Assembly: GCF_013141725.1 (NCBI RefSeq)
Contig: NZ_WHNZ01000086.1
Location: 203,181-267,180 of the forward strand
Direction of reading: 5' to 3'
DNA from: Paenibacillus planticolens
GTDB taxonomy: Bacteria > Bacillota > Bacilli > Paenibacillales > NBRC-103111
DNA: 64,000 nt
Made by a program: the position numbers and the translations under genes. Under the pieces are notes generated by a model. The model worked only from the letters and a program-made list of their open reading frames with translations, did no database searches and had not been told where the DNA came from. This document shows, in pieces, positions 36,123-44,348 of this stretch (positions within the stretch are counted from its first letter, which is position 1; each line of letters starts with the position of its first letter).

Positions 36123-37150
36123 TGGATTGAACCCCCCGTTTTCATATGCGCATCAAGTTCTGCGTTCCACTCCGGTGTATATATCCAGCAGCGAACCTGA
36201 CTGCCGTTTCCGACGTCGGTCAGCTCCGGTACAGTTGTCTGGCAAAGTTCTCTCGCATGAGGACAACGGGGGGCAAAACGGCATCCCGCAGGCATGTTAT
36301 ATGGACTTGGGACACTTCCTTTGATCGCTTGCAGTTCTTCTTGGTCTTGGTCTGTGCGAGGAAGAGAGTTAAGCAATCCTATCGTGTAGGGATGTTTCGG
36401 ATTGGCAAATAGCTCGCCGGCATCGGTATATTCCACGATCTTGCCGGCATACATCACGGCTACGCGATCGCACGTTTCAGAAACGACCCCGAGATCGTGG
36501 GTGATCATAATGATGCTCATGCCCATTTGCTTCTGGAGCAGCTTCATCAAATCCAGAATTTGCGCTTGAATCGTTACATCAAGAGCGGTTGTCGGCTCGT
36601 CGGCAATCAGAATCTCCGGGTTGCAAGCCATCGCCATGGCAATCATCACCCGCTGCCGCATGCCTCCGCTAAGTTCGTAAGGCTCTTGTTTGGCGCGTTT
36701 CTCCGGGGAGGGGATACCGACCAGACGCAGCATATCGACTGCTTTCTCCCAGGCTTCCTTTCTCCCGAGCTTCTGGTGATGGCGAAACACTTCCGCGATT
36801 TGTTCCCCAACCGAGTAGACGGGATTTAAAGAAGTCATCGGTTCTTGGAAAATCATCGAGATTTCGTTACCCCGGATGGCACCCATTTCTTTATCCGTTT
36901 TCTTCAATAAGTCTTGTCCTTTGAACAGGATTTCCCCGTTAAGGATTCGCCCGGGAGGACTTGCGATCAGCCTGAGGATGGAAAGCGAAGTAATGCTTTT
37001 GCCGCAGCCCGACTCGCCTACAAGTCCGAGCGTTTCCCCTTTATGGAGCGTAAAATCTATGCCGTCAACGGCTCTGCTTACGCCTTCGTCGGTGAAGAAG
37101 TGTGTTTGAAGATTGCTTACTTCCAAAACCTTTTCTTGTTGTTTAAGCAT
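36119..37150 (-). CDS. Family-5 ABC transporter ATPase (DppD/OppD-type)
   Basis: 343 residues. Walker A is GESGCGKSI, the signature LSGGMRQRVMIAMAM, Walker B ILIADEPTTALD and the C-terminal motif GCRFAPRCPHARELC. It follows the DppB-type permease by 14 nt and overlaps the next ATPase by 4 nt. The paired ATPases and two permeases form a complete translocator. The binding protein is encoded separately at 44349-45917. Confidence 0.9.
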   Translation of the reverse strand: MLKQQEKVLEVSNLQTHFFTDEGVSRAVDGIDFTLHKGETLGLVGESGCGKSITSLSILRLIASPPGRILNGEILFKGQDLLKKTDKEMGAIRGNEISMIFQEPMTSLNPVYSVGEQIAEVFRHHQKLGRKEAWEKAVDMLRLVGIPSPEKRAKQEPYELSGGMRQRVMIAMAMACNPEILIADEPTTALDVTIQAQILDLMKLLQKQMGMSIIMITHDLGVVSETCDRVAVMYAGKIVEYTDAGELFANPKHPYTIGLLNSLPRTDQDQEELQAIKGSVPSPYNMPAGCRFAPRCPHARELCQTTVPELTDVGNGSQVRCWIYTPEWNAELDAHMKTGGSIQ

Positions 37151-37164
37151 CTCGTTCCCTCCTT

Positions 37165-38085
37165 TTAATCCAGCTCGATCCGTTTGTTGAAGTTGCGATA
37201 CAGGACATCAACCGCAAGGTTAACCATGACGAAAATGATGGAGGCGACCAGTACGCCACCCTGTACCATAGGCAAGTCACGCATGCGAATGGCATCTACA
37301 ATCAGCCGTCCGAGTCCGTTAATGGCAAATACGGATTCTACTAATACCGTACCGCCGAGCAGTACGCCGAACTGTAAGCCCACCACAGTAATGACAGGAA
37401 TCAGTGCATTCTTGAGGGCATGCTTATAAATAATAACGCGTAATTTCAAGCCTTTCGCTTTGGCTGTTCGAATGTAATCTTGGCGAATGACATCCAGCAT
37501 CGTGGAGCGCGTCATCCTAGCGACAATGGCAGCACCTGAAGCTCCTAAAGTGATTGCCGGGAGCACAACATGTTTCCATGTTCCCCAGCCCGCGACAGGA
37601 AAGAGGTGCATCTTCACGGAGAAAAAGTAAATGAGCGAGAGCCCGAGACAGAAGCTGGGCAAGGAGACACCGAGCAGAGCGATGATCATGATGGTGATAT
37701 CAGATAGCGTATATTGCTTCGTAGCGGATATGATGCCGGCGAGCATTCCGAAAACAATCGTGATGAATATGCTGGCCACAGCAAGCTCGATCGTGATTGG
37801 CAAGCGAATCATGATTTCATTAAAAACAGGCAGATTGGAGCGAAGCGATATCCCAAAGTCTCCCCGGACCACGTCGATGACGTACTGGAAATATTGAACA
37901 AGCAAGGGCTGGTCTAGCCCCAATTGATGTCGGATGCGTTCAACCGTCTCTACGGAAGCACCTTCTCCTGCGAGCAGTACGGCCGGATCGCCCGGCACGA
38001 GCTGCATAATCAGGAATACGACGAGAATGACGCCTAGCAGTACCGGGATCATCTGAAGCAACCGGCGAATGATGTATACGAACAT
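37165..38085 (-). CDS. Family-5 ABC transporter permease (DppB-type)
   Basis: 306 residues with six helices, the N-terminal VPGDPAVLL segment of DppB proteins and the EAA-type loop RTAKAKGLKLRVIIYKHALKN near residues 195-215. It begins 11 nt after the DppC-type permease stop with a good ribosome binding site (AAGGGGG). It forms the translocation channel with its partner. Confidence 0.9.
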   Translation of the reverse strand: MFVYIIRRLLQMIPVLLGVILVVFLIMQLVPGDPAVLLAGEGASVETVERIRHQLGLDQPLLVQYFQYVIDVVRGDFGISLRSNLPVFNEIMIRLPITIELAVASIFITIVFGMLAGIISATKQYTLSDITIMIIALLGVSLPSFCLGLSLIYFFSVKMHLFPVAGWGTWKHVVLPAITLGASGAAIVARMTRSTMLDVIRQDYIRTAKAKGLKLRVIIYKHALKNALIPVITVVGLQFGVLLGGTVLVESVFAINGLGRLIVDAIRMRDLPMVQGGVLVASIIFVMVNLAVDVLYRNFNKRIELD

Positions 38086-38096
38086 GGATATCCCCC

Positions 38097-38996
38097 TTAA
38101 TGTTTCATTCTTGGATCCAATGCGTCTCTGAGCCCGTCTCCAAATACGTTAAATCCGATAACTAATGTCGAGATGGCAAGTCCCGGAAATAAAGCCAGAT
38201 AAGGTACGGTGAATAAAAAGTCGCGTCCGTTGCTCAGCATGGCCCCCCACTCAGGCAAAGGCGGTTGAGCGCCGAGTCCTAAGAAGGACAAACCTGCGGC
38301 AGAGAGGATGGCCGTTGCGAGCCTTAGTGTGGCTTGCACGATAATCGGGGACAGGATGTTCGGAAAAATGTGCACGAATATAATTCGCAGATCGCTGGCT
38401 CCCAAAGAGCGAATCGCGTCGATGTATTCCAGCTTTTTAATCGATAAGGTCGAACCTCGGACGATCCGAGCGAACATGGGGACCGAAAATACGCCAATGG
38501 CAATCATTACGTTGATCAAACTGGGACCGAGGGCGCTTACGATGGCGAGTGCGAGCAATATGCCCGGAAAAGCAAGCAAAACGTCGATCACACGCATGAT
38601 GACGGTATCCACCCATTTTCCGTAATAGCCGGCAAACAACCCGAGAACGACTCCGAAGAAAGCTCCGATAAACACGGCGACAAATCCTACTGAGAGCGAG
38701 AGACGCGTCCCGATGATCAACCGGCTTAACATGTCGCGACCCTTATCGTCCGTCCCCATCCAATGTTCGGCTGAGGGAGGCTTGAGTTTGTTCGCTAATT
38801 CAATATGATAGGGATCGTATGGTGCCAGAAGCGGAGCAAAGATTGCGACAAGGATGTAGAAAAGAATAACGTACCCGCCCAGCATCGCTAATTTATTTCT
38901 TCGCAGTTTTAAATAAAATGTTCTCCACTTGCCTGGACGAGCGGAGACAGCCTGTCTTGGTAGCGCTTGCTTTTGTTCAGCATAATCAACATTCAT
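38097..38996 (-). CDS. Family-5 ABC transporter permease (DppC-type)
   Basis: 299 residues. The cytoplasmic N-terminus, the HWMGTDDKGRDMLSRLI motif of DppC proteins, six helices and the EAA loop DAIRSLGASDLRIIFVHIFPN are all present. It is the first gene of the leftward transporter operon, behind AAAGGAGG. The shared 188-bp region with the divergent amidohydrolase gene carries the paired GTAAAGA repeats. The gene order C-B-D-F differs from the usual B-C-D-F. Confidence 0.9.
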   Translation of the reverse strand: MNVDYAEQKQALPRQAVSARPGKWRTFYLKLRRNKLAMLGGYVILFYILVAIFAPLLAPYDPYHIELANKLKPPSAEHWMGTDDKGRDMLSRLIIGTRLSLSVGFVAVFIGAFFGVVLGLFAGYYGKWVDTVIMRVIDVLLAFPGILLALAIVSALGPSLINVMIAIGVFSVPMFARIVRGSTLSIKKLEYIDAIRSLGASDLRIIFVHIFPNILSPIIVQATLRLATAILSAAGLSFLGLGAQPPLPEWGAMLSNGRDFLFTVPYLALFPGLAISTLVIGFNVFGDGLRDALDPRMKH

Positions 38997-39066
38997 CTAG
39001 CAAACCTCCTTTGTTAAGTTAAAGTTATCAGAAAAAAGGGCGAAGTAAATAAGCTTTGGGCAACTT

Positions 39067-39128
39067 GTAAAGATACCTTAAATAGAAGTAAAGATTGTGA
39101 AAATAAAACACAGAATATTCTTTATAAT
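39067..39128 (+). promoter_or_regulatory. Paired GTAAAGAT direct repeats with -10 box before the amidohydrolase operon
   Basis: GTAAAGAT occurs at 39067 and 39088, exactly 21 bp apart. TATAAT follows at 39123-39128, 35 bp after the start of the proximal copy. The -35 position is poor, as expected for an activated promoter. The same geometry recurs twice before the binding-protein gene. Confidence 0.65.
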
Positions 39129-39184
39129 TGAGGGAGTACAAGCAAATTACACCAAATTTTTGGAAGAGGAAGGGTGAGCAATTC

Positions 39185-40411
39185 GTGAGTTCATCTTATT
39201 GGTTAACCAATGTTCGTCAGGAGAGCGGCTATTTGTATGACAATGGCGTGATCTCCGGGACAGAGACTGAAATCTGCCATCTACGTATAGAGGGCGGTAT
39301 CATCCGTGAAATCGTTGCTGCTGATAGTCCGTTAGAAACGGATCTTCCGAAGCAAGACGGAAAGAACCTGCTTTTGCTGCCATCATTTATTGAGAAACAT
39401 GTTCATTTGGATAAGACGTTGATCGGGGAAACGTGGCGTGCAGTCACACCCGTAGCCAATCTTGTGGAACGCTGCGAACTGGAAAAACGGATACTCCCTA
39501 CACTGCCGACTTCGACCAAGGAGAGAGCCGAAAACTTGCTGGCTACGCTATTAAGTGCAGGTTCGACGGAAGTGCGGACACATGTGGATATTTATCCGGA
39601 CGCAGGGCTGCATAACTTGGAAGCTGTGCAAATGGCGTTAGACCAGTATGAGGGGAAACTCTCTTACGAAATTGTAGCTTTCCCGCAGCATGGATTGCTG
39701 CGATCCAAGTCCAAGGAGTTGGTTCGAGCAGCCCTTCGCGAAGGCGCTACGCTGATCGGCGGCGTCGATCCCGCAACGGTGGACGGGGATATCGAAGCCT
39801 CTTTGCAGCAGATGATGGAGCTGGCGGTTGAAGCTAATGCGGGCGTCGATTTACATCTGCATGACCCGGATTATTTGGGCACTTTTACAATGAGACGCTT
39901 GGCAGCGCTTACGATGGAAGCGGGCTTGCAAGGAAGAGTGGCGATCAGCCACGCGTTCGGGCTGGGCGAAGTGCCTGCCGGTGAGGCGGCAGAGTTGTCA
40001 GCCATTTTAGCCGAGGCAGGCATTACGATCATTACAAGCGCACCCCACAGCAGAACGCTGCCGCCGGTTCCGCTTTTGCATGAGAAAGGGGTGGCTGTTG
40101 CTGCGGGCTGCGATAATATCTTCGATACTTGGCAGCCTTTCGGCAACGGGGACATCCTGGAACGAGCTGGTCGTTTAGCGGAACGCTTCCGCTGGATTGA
40201 CGAGTATTCCTTGTCACAATCGCTTGGTTTCATTACGGGAGGCAAGACACCGCTGGATAGAGATGGCAACCGCGTATGGCCAAAGGTTGGAGATGAAGCG
40301 AGCGTGGTCCTAGTGGATGCTACTTCCTCGGCGGAGGCTGTCGCGAGGAGAGCTGAACGCAAGGCTGTCTTCTACCGGGGAACATTGGTGGCAGGAGGAC
40401 TTCAGCTATGA
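39185..40411 (+). CDS. Amidohydrolase, cytosine deaminase/AtzC-like (paralogue 1)
   Basis: About 408 residues from GTG 39185, which has GGAAGGGTGAG upstream; the frame is open 19 codons earlier, but the paralogue at 41932 also begins just before YWLTNV. The metal ligands of CodA-type enzymes are visible: HVHLDKT, DLHLHD, the SHAFG His and a catalytic-Asp-type CDNIFDTW. The long shared motif FPQHGLLRS is characteristic. These enzymes hydrolyse C-N bonds of pyrimidines, triazines or related rings; the substrate is not determined. It overlaps the next gene by 4 nt. Confidence 0.82.
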   Translation: MSSSYWLTNVRQESGYLYDNGVISGTETEICHLRIEGGIIREIVAADSPLETDLPKQDGKNLLLLPSFIEKHVHLDKTLIGETWRAVTPVANLVERCELEKRILPTLPTSTKERAENLLATLLSAGSTEVRTHVDIYPDAGLHNLEAVQMALDQYEGKLSYEIVAFPQHGLLRSKSKELVRAALREGATLIGGVDPATVDGDIEASLQQMMELAVEANAGVDLHLHDPDYLGTFTMRRLAALTMEAGLQGRVAISHAFGLGEVPAGEAAELSAILAEAGITIITSAPHSRTLPPVPLLHEKGVAVAAGCDNIFDTWQPFGNGDILERAGRLAERFRWIDEYSLSQSLGFITGGKTPLDRDGNRVWPKVGDEASVVLVDATSSAEAVARRAERKAVFYRGTLVAGGLQL

Positions 40412-41892
40412 TCGATTTATTACTCGTCCATGGAGTCGTGATTACTATGGATCAAGAACGGCGCATTCTCGAGAACGGAGCTGTCGCGATCCACGAGGGA
40501 AGAATTCTGGAGGTTGCTGACACTGAGCAATTGCTTGCGAAATATGAGGCGAAGAAAACGATAGATTGCAATCATCACTGTGTATTGCCCGGGCTGATTG
40601 ACGTCCATGGTCATGGCGGTCACTCCATGTTCAAGACGATCGCTATGGACAACATCAGCTTCTGGATGCCGATCATGACGCATACGTATAAGCACTTTGT
40701 AACGGATGAGTTTTGGTATTACGAAGGTAAGCTGAATGCGCTTGAACGCTTAAAAGCAGGGATCACGACAGGTGCCTGTGTGCTTGGCTCCATGCCTCGT
40801 TCCGATGATCCAATCTTTGCACTAAATCATGCCAAAGCTTACTCCGAAGTCGGCATACGGGAAATTGTCTGCACGGGTCCTTGCAACCCGCCATGGCCGC
40901 ATTCGTTCAGCCGCTGGGTGGATGGGAAACGGGTAACGAGAGAAGTGACTTACGAAGAGGTGCTGCAGGGTGCCGAGTCGGTAATTGAAGCGCTCCATCA
41001 TGCGCATGACGATCACATTCGTGCTTTTATTACGCCTTTTGTTATCGTGACTTCCGTAAATCCTTCAGCCCCGACTCCGCCGGACCAATTGTACGGCTTA
41101 ACCGATCATGATCGTTATCAAGCGAAAAAAATTCGCGAGATCGCCCGAAAATACAAGACGCGGATTCACTCGGATGCTTTCGGAGGCATGATTCATCTGG
41201 CGATTCAAGATAAAGAAAACGCGCTGCTTGGTCCAGATGTGCACCTGCAGCATTGCCGTGGCATTTCATTTGACGAAGCCAGAATTTTGGCGGAAACAGG
41301 CACCAATGTTAGCTCTGCTCCAGGATTCGGACAAGTAAATGCGCGGACGCCAATTACCGAATTGATGGAGATGGGCGCAACTGTAGCTATTTCCACGGAC
41401 GGTACCTCTCCGGCAGCCAGCTTTGACATGTTTCAAGCGATGCGCAAAACGCAGATGATCCATCAGGCGGCACTGAAAGATTACTACTATTTGCCGGCCG
41501 GGAAGCTGCTTGAGATGGTCACGATCGATGCGGCGCGCTGTGTAGGTTGGGATGATGAACTAGGCTCGTTGGAAGCAGGCAAAAAAGCGGATGTGATTAC
41601 GGTCAACATGCGCCAGCCACATTTGACGCCTGAATATATGTATGTGCATCGTTTGGTCCATCAAGCGGTGGCGAGCGATGTAGACAACGTTATTGTAAAT
41701 GGGAAAATCGTGATGGAAGACCGCAAAGTACTCACAGTCGACGAGCTGACGGCGCTTGATGAAGCGAATGAAGAAGCAAAGCGGACGATTGAGCGCGCTG
41801 GGCTGCAGAAGTATATGGAACCGACCAAATATTTCTGGGGGCATGCCAGAGCTTATGTGGATGAGAAACGTTTTGATCCTGAGTTGCTGTAA
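40408..41892 (+). CDS. Amidohydrolase of the AtzA/TrzN/SsnA-like group
   Basis: 494 residues. The N-terminal beta-sandwich contains VHGVVITMDQERRILENGA, then the metal-binding GLIDVHGHGGHS, a later His in RIHSDAFGG, the LQHCRG His and the STDGTSPAASFD Asp. The C-terminal return to the composite domain is LGSLEAGKKADVITVNM. In place of the common HTH pair of AtzA-like chlorohydrolases it has HGH. It is translationally coupled to the first paralogue and followed 39 nt later by the second, so the three probably act in sequence on one cyclic substrate. Confidence 0.82.
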   Translation: MIDLLLVHGVVITMDQERRILENGAVAIHEGRILEVADTEQLLAKYEAKKTIDCNHHCVLPGLIDVHGHGGHSMFKTIAMDNISFWMPIMTHTYKHFVTDEFWYYEGKLNALERLKAGITTGACVLGSMPRSDDPIFALNHAKAYSEVGIREIVCTGPCNPPWPHSFSRWVDGKRVTREVTYEEVLQGAESVIEALHHAHDDHIRAFITPFVIVTSVNPSAPTPPDQLYGLTDHDRYQAKKIREIARKYKTRIHSDAFGGMIHLAIQDKENALLGPDVHLQHCRGISFDEARILAETGTNVSSAPGFGQVNARTPITELMEMGATVAISTDGTSPAASFDMFQAMRKTQMIHQAALKDYYYLPAGKLLEMVTIDAARCVGWDDELGSLEAGKKADVITVNMRQPHLTPEYMYVHRLVHQAVASDVDNVIVNGKIVMEDRKVLTVDELTALDEANEEAKRTIERAGLQKYMEPTKYFWGHARAYVDEKRFDPELL

Positions 41893-41931
41893 AAGATTGC
41901 AAATTTGGCAGGGGGAAAGGGTGTAACCAAC

Positions 41932-43158
41932 ATGAGCATGACATCGACATATTGGCTAACTAACGTCTGTTTGGAGAGTGGCTATCGCTACGAGAATGGA
42001 AGAATCGCTGGAACGGAGACGGAAATCTGTCATCTCCTCATTGAGGAGGGGAAGATTACACAAATTGTTTCTGCAGACACAACTTTAGACAGCGATCTGT
42101 CTCAGCAAGATGCTAAGAACCTGCTTCTGCTTCCGGCTTTCCGCGATATGCATATTCACATCGACAAAACGTATTACGGAGGGCCGTGGAAAGCTTGTTC
42201 ACCACCGGTGAATATTTTTACTCGCTTAAAGGAAGAAGAGACGCTGCTTACTCAGCTGCTGCCGACAGCGAGGGAGCGGGCGGAAGCGATGCTTGGGCTG
42301 TTGCAGAAAAACGGCACGACCCATGTCCGAAGCCATTGCAACATTGATCCCTATATCGGCTTGAAAAATCTTGAAGCGACCCTGCAAGCTTTTGAAACTT
42401 ATGCAGGCAAGCTGTCCGGCGAAATCGTAGCCTTCCCGCAGCACGGTCTGCTGCGCAGCAACGTTGTAGAAATGGCCCGTGAGGCGCTGCGCATGGGAGC
42501 GACTTCCATGGGCGGCGTAGATCCGGCCACGGTCGATCTCAACATCGAGAAATCGCTCCATACGATTATGGAGCTGGCTGTAGAGGCTGATGCTGACGTT
42601 GATGTCCACATTCACGACCCCGGTCATTTAGGCATATTCACCTTCAAAAGGCTTGCCGCACTAACCGAGGAAGCGGGTTGGCAGGGGCGCGTAACCGTTA
42701 GTCATGCCCTCGGTCTGGCCGACGTACCCGTAGAGCTGCAAAGCGAGGTGGCTGACATGTTTGCTCAGCTCGGTATCGCGATCACCTCTACGGTGCCAAT
42801 TAACAGAGCGACGATCCCGATTCCGCTCCTGAAGCAAAAGGGCGTCTCCGTGTCGCTGGGCGACGATAGCATCACCGATCACTGGTCCCCATTCGGCCAA
42901 GGGGACAGCTTGGAAAGAGTCGGACGTCTGGCGGAGCGGTTCCGCTGGAGTGACGAGCGCTCGCTTGCGGAGGCGCTCGGCTTTATTACAGGCGGCAAGC
43001 TTCCGCTTTCCGCCGAGGGCGTCCGCGTCTGGCCGGCCGTTGGCGATGAAGCAAGTGCGGTGCTCGTTCATGCGGGCTGTTCAGCGGAAGCGGTAGCGCG
43101 AAGAGCCGAGCGTCAAGCGGTGCTGTATCGCGGGAACATCGTTTCCGGTTCGTTGTAG
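41932..43158 (+). CDS. Amidohydrolase, cytosine deaminase/AtzC-like (paralogue 2)
   Basis: 408 residues starting at ATG 41932 behind GGGGGAAAGGG. Roughly half of its residues match paralogue 1 along the whole length (shared YWLTNV, SGTETEICHL or AGTETEICHL, IVAFPQHGLLRS, GGVDPATVD, RLAERFRW, VARRAER). The metal ligands are preserved as HIHIDKT, DVHIHD, SHALG and DDSITDHW. It ends the operon, which is closed by a terminator. The two copies have diverged enough for different substrates, for example successive intermediates. Confidence 0.82.
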   Translation: MSMTSTYWLTNVCLESGYRYENGRIAGTETEICHLLIEEGKITQIVSADTTLDSDLSQQDAKNLLLLPAFRDMHIHIDKTYYGGPWKACSPPVNIFTRLKEEETLLTQLLPTARERAEAMLGLLQKNGTTHVRSHCNIDPYIGLKNLEATLQAFETYAGKLSGEIVAFPQHGLLRSNVVEMAREALRMGATSMGGVDPATVDLNIEKSLHTIMELAVEADADVDVHIHDPGHLGIFTFKRLAALTEEAGWQGRVTVSHALGLADVPVELQSEVADMFAQLGIAITSTVPINRATIPIPLLKQKGVSVSLGDDSITDHWSPFGQGDSLERVGRLAERFRWSDERSLAEALGFITGGKLPLSAEGVRVWPAVGDEASAVLVHAGCSAEAVARRAERQAVLYRGNIVSGSL

Positions 43159-43163
43159 TAACC

Positions 43164-43212
43164 AAAGGCATAGCTTACCTCTCATTCGGGAGGGGGCTGT
43201 GCCTTTTTTTTG
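43164..43212 (+). terminator. Terminator of the amidohydrolase operon
   Basis: AAGGCATAGC pairs with GCTGTGCCTT around an inner CTC/GAG hairpin, followed by TTTTTTTT. Confidence 0.85.
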
Positions 43213-43370
43213 ATATGGCTCTGCGTTAAAGGACCCTTGAGGCAGTCAATCCATGATCATATTTGTCATGCTAGTAAGAAATACCCTGAAAATATCAATG
43301 AAATGAGTGATCTCTCTAGTGTAGGATAAGGATAAATCATTTCCAAATATAGGCTTCCTGGATAATTATT

Positions 43371-43390
43371 AGGAGGTGATTAAAATGTAA
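43371..43390 (+). other. Start-stop element: ideal ribosome binding site followed by ATG TAA
   Basis: AGGAGGTGAT is followed 4 nt later by ATG and immediately by TAA, about 60 bp before the lectin gene. It encodes only Met. It may be the relic of a deleted gene or a regulatory start-stop pair in the lectin leader. The region 43212-43452 has no other gene. Confidence 0.4.
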
Positions 43391-43452
43391 TACATAAAAC
43401 TCGTTTTTAAATCCCATAGGCCGCAAGTTAATTAAAAAAGGAGTGTGTTTTC

Positions 43453-43986
43453 ATGAAACAATCTCTAATTAGGTACGGAATGATAGCGGTGTTGGTATTT
43501 GTGTTAGTTGTATCTACATCGTCATTCGCAGCAACTTCGACGTCGTACGCATTTGGAATGCCGGTTGCTCTGAGACTTATTAATGAAAACAGCTTAAAGG
43601 CGCTGTCAGTCAGCGGAGGAAATAAACAAGCGGACGGTGCGCTTATTCAACAATTCACGAATGTAGAAGCAGATTATCAAAAATGGTATCTCGATTATTT
43701 AGGGAACGGATATTGTCGTATCAGAAACGTAGGCAGCGGAGATTTATTGGATGTCAGTGGAGCATCTTCATCCGATGGGGCCAATGTTATTCAATGGCCA
43801 AACAATTACGGGTGGAATCAAGAATGGGAAATTATCCAGACAGGCGAAAAAGACCTCGTGAAAATTAAAAACCGAGGCAGCGGCAAGTTGTTGGATATGT
43901 CGGGACAATCGACATCCGATGGGGGGCAAGCCATTCAATGGTATGATAATGGCGGCCACAATCAGCACTGGTATTTAGTACCATAA
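43453..43986 (+). CDS. Secreted ricin-type beta-trefoil lectin
   Basis: 177 residues. A signal peptide (hydrophobic 8-27, cleavage near SFAA) is followed by one beta-trefoil with QxW-type repeats: QKWYLDYLGNG, NQEWEII and NQHWYLVP, each preceded by a GKLLDMSG-like strand. There is no catalytic domain, so it is a stand-alone carbohydrate binder released from the cell or wall-bound. The start follows AAAAGGAG. It lies between the amidohydrolase operon and the binding-protein gene and has its own terminator. Confidence 0.85.
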   Translation: MKQSLIRYGMIAVLVFVLVVSTSSFAATSTSYAFGMPVALRLINENSLKALSVSGGNKQADGALIQQFTNVEADYQKWYLDYLGNGYCRIRNVGSGDLLDVSGASSSDGANVIQWPNNYGWNQEWEIIQTGEKDLVKIKNRGSGKLLDMSGQSTSDGGQAIQWYDNGGHNQHWYLVP

Positions 43987-44008
43987 CGAATAATGGACCG
44001 AATACAGG

Positions 44009-44052
44009 AAATGGCGATGCAGGGAGATCATCCTGAGCACCGCCATTTTTTA
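44009..44052 (+). terminator. Terminator of the lectin gene
   Basis: An 8-bp stem AAATGGCG/CGCCATTT with an inner GGGAGATCATCCT mini-hairpin is followed by a T-rich tract. Confidence 0.8.
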
Positions 44053-44070
44053 TTTATTCCATGAAAAGAA

Positions 44071-44133
44071 GTAAAGATTATATAAATACAAGTAAAGATT
44101 ATGAAATTAAATAATCTGAAAATTATTTATTAT
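44071..44133 (+). promoter_or_regulatory. Paired GTAAAGATTAT repeats with -10 box (first promoter of the binding-protein gene)
   Basis: GTAAAGATTAT at 44071 and 44092 is an 11-bp direct repeat with a 21-bp period. TATTAT at 44128-44133 begins 36 bp after the proximal copy, matching the spacing at 39088/39123. Confidence 0.6.
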
Positions 44134-44183
44134 CTAAATAAGAAGATCATTCACTTGTAAAGGGGATTTTGCATGAATATAAA

Positions 44184-44199
44184 ATGTTAACGCTTTCTT
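44184..44199. promoter_or_regulatory. Possible catabolite-responsive element (cre)
   Basis: ATGTTAACGCTTTCTT fits the CcpA consensus WTGNNARCGNWWWCAW with one mismatch and lies between the two candidate promoters of the binding-protein gene. It implies carbon-catabolite control. Confidence 0.4.
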
Positions 44200-44229
44200 C
44201 GTTATAGCTTTGTTTGCATAACGAAAGTA

Positions 44230-44292
44230 GTAAAGATATTGTAAAGAAACGTAAAGAATGTGGAAGGTGCTTTGGCTATTATTTTCTATAAT
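44230..44292 (+). promoter_or_regulatory. GTAAAGA repeats with -10 box (second promoter of the binding-protein gene)
   Basis: GTAAAGA occurs at 44230, 44241 and 44251. The first and third are 21 bp apart. TATAAT at 44287-44292 begins 36 bp after the proximal copy. The third repetition of this geometry makes chance unlikely. Confidence 0.65.
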
Positions 44293-44348
44293 GCTTTATA
44301 AAGCACATAAACTGCTACATCAACATGATCGAAACAGGAGGGTTTACT

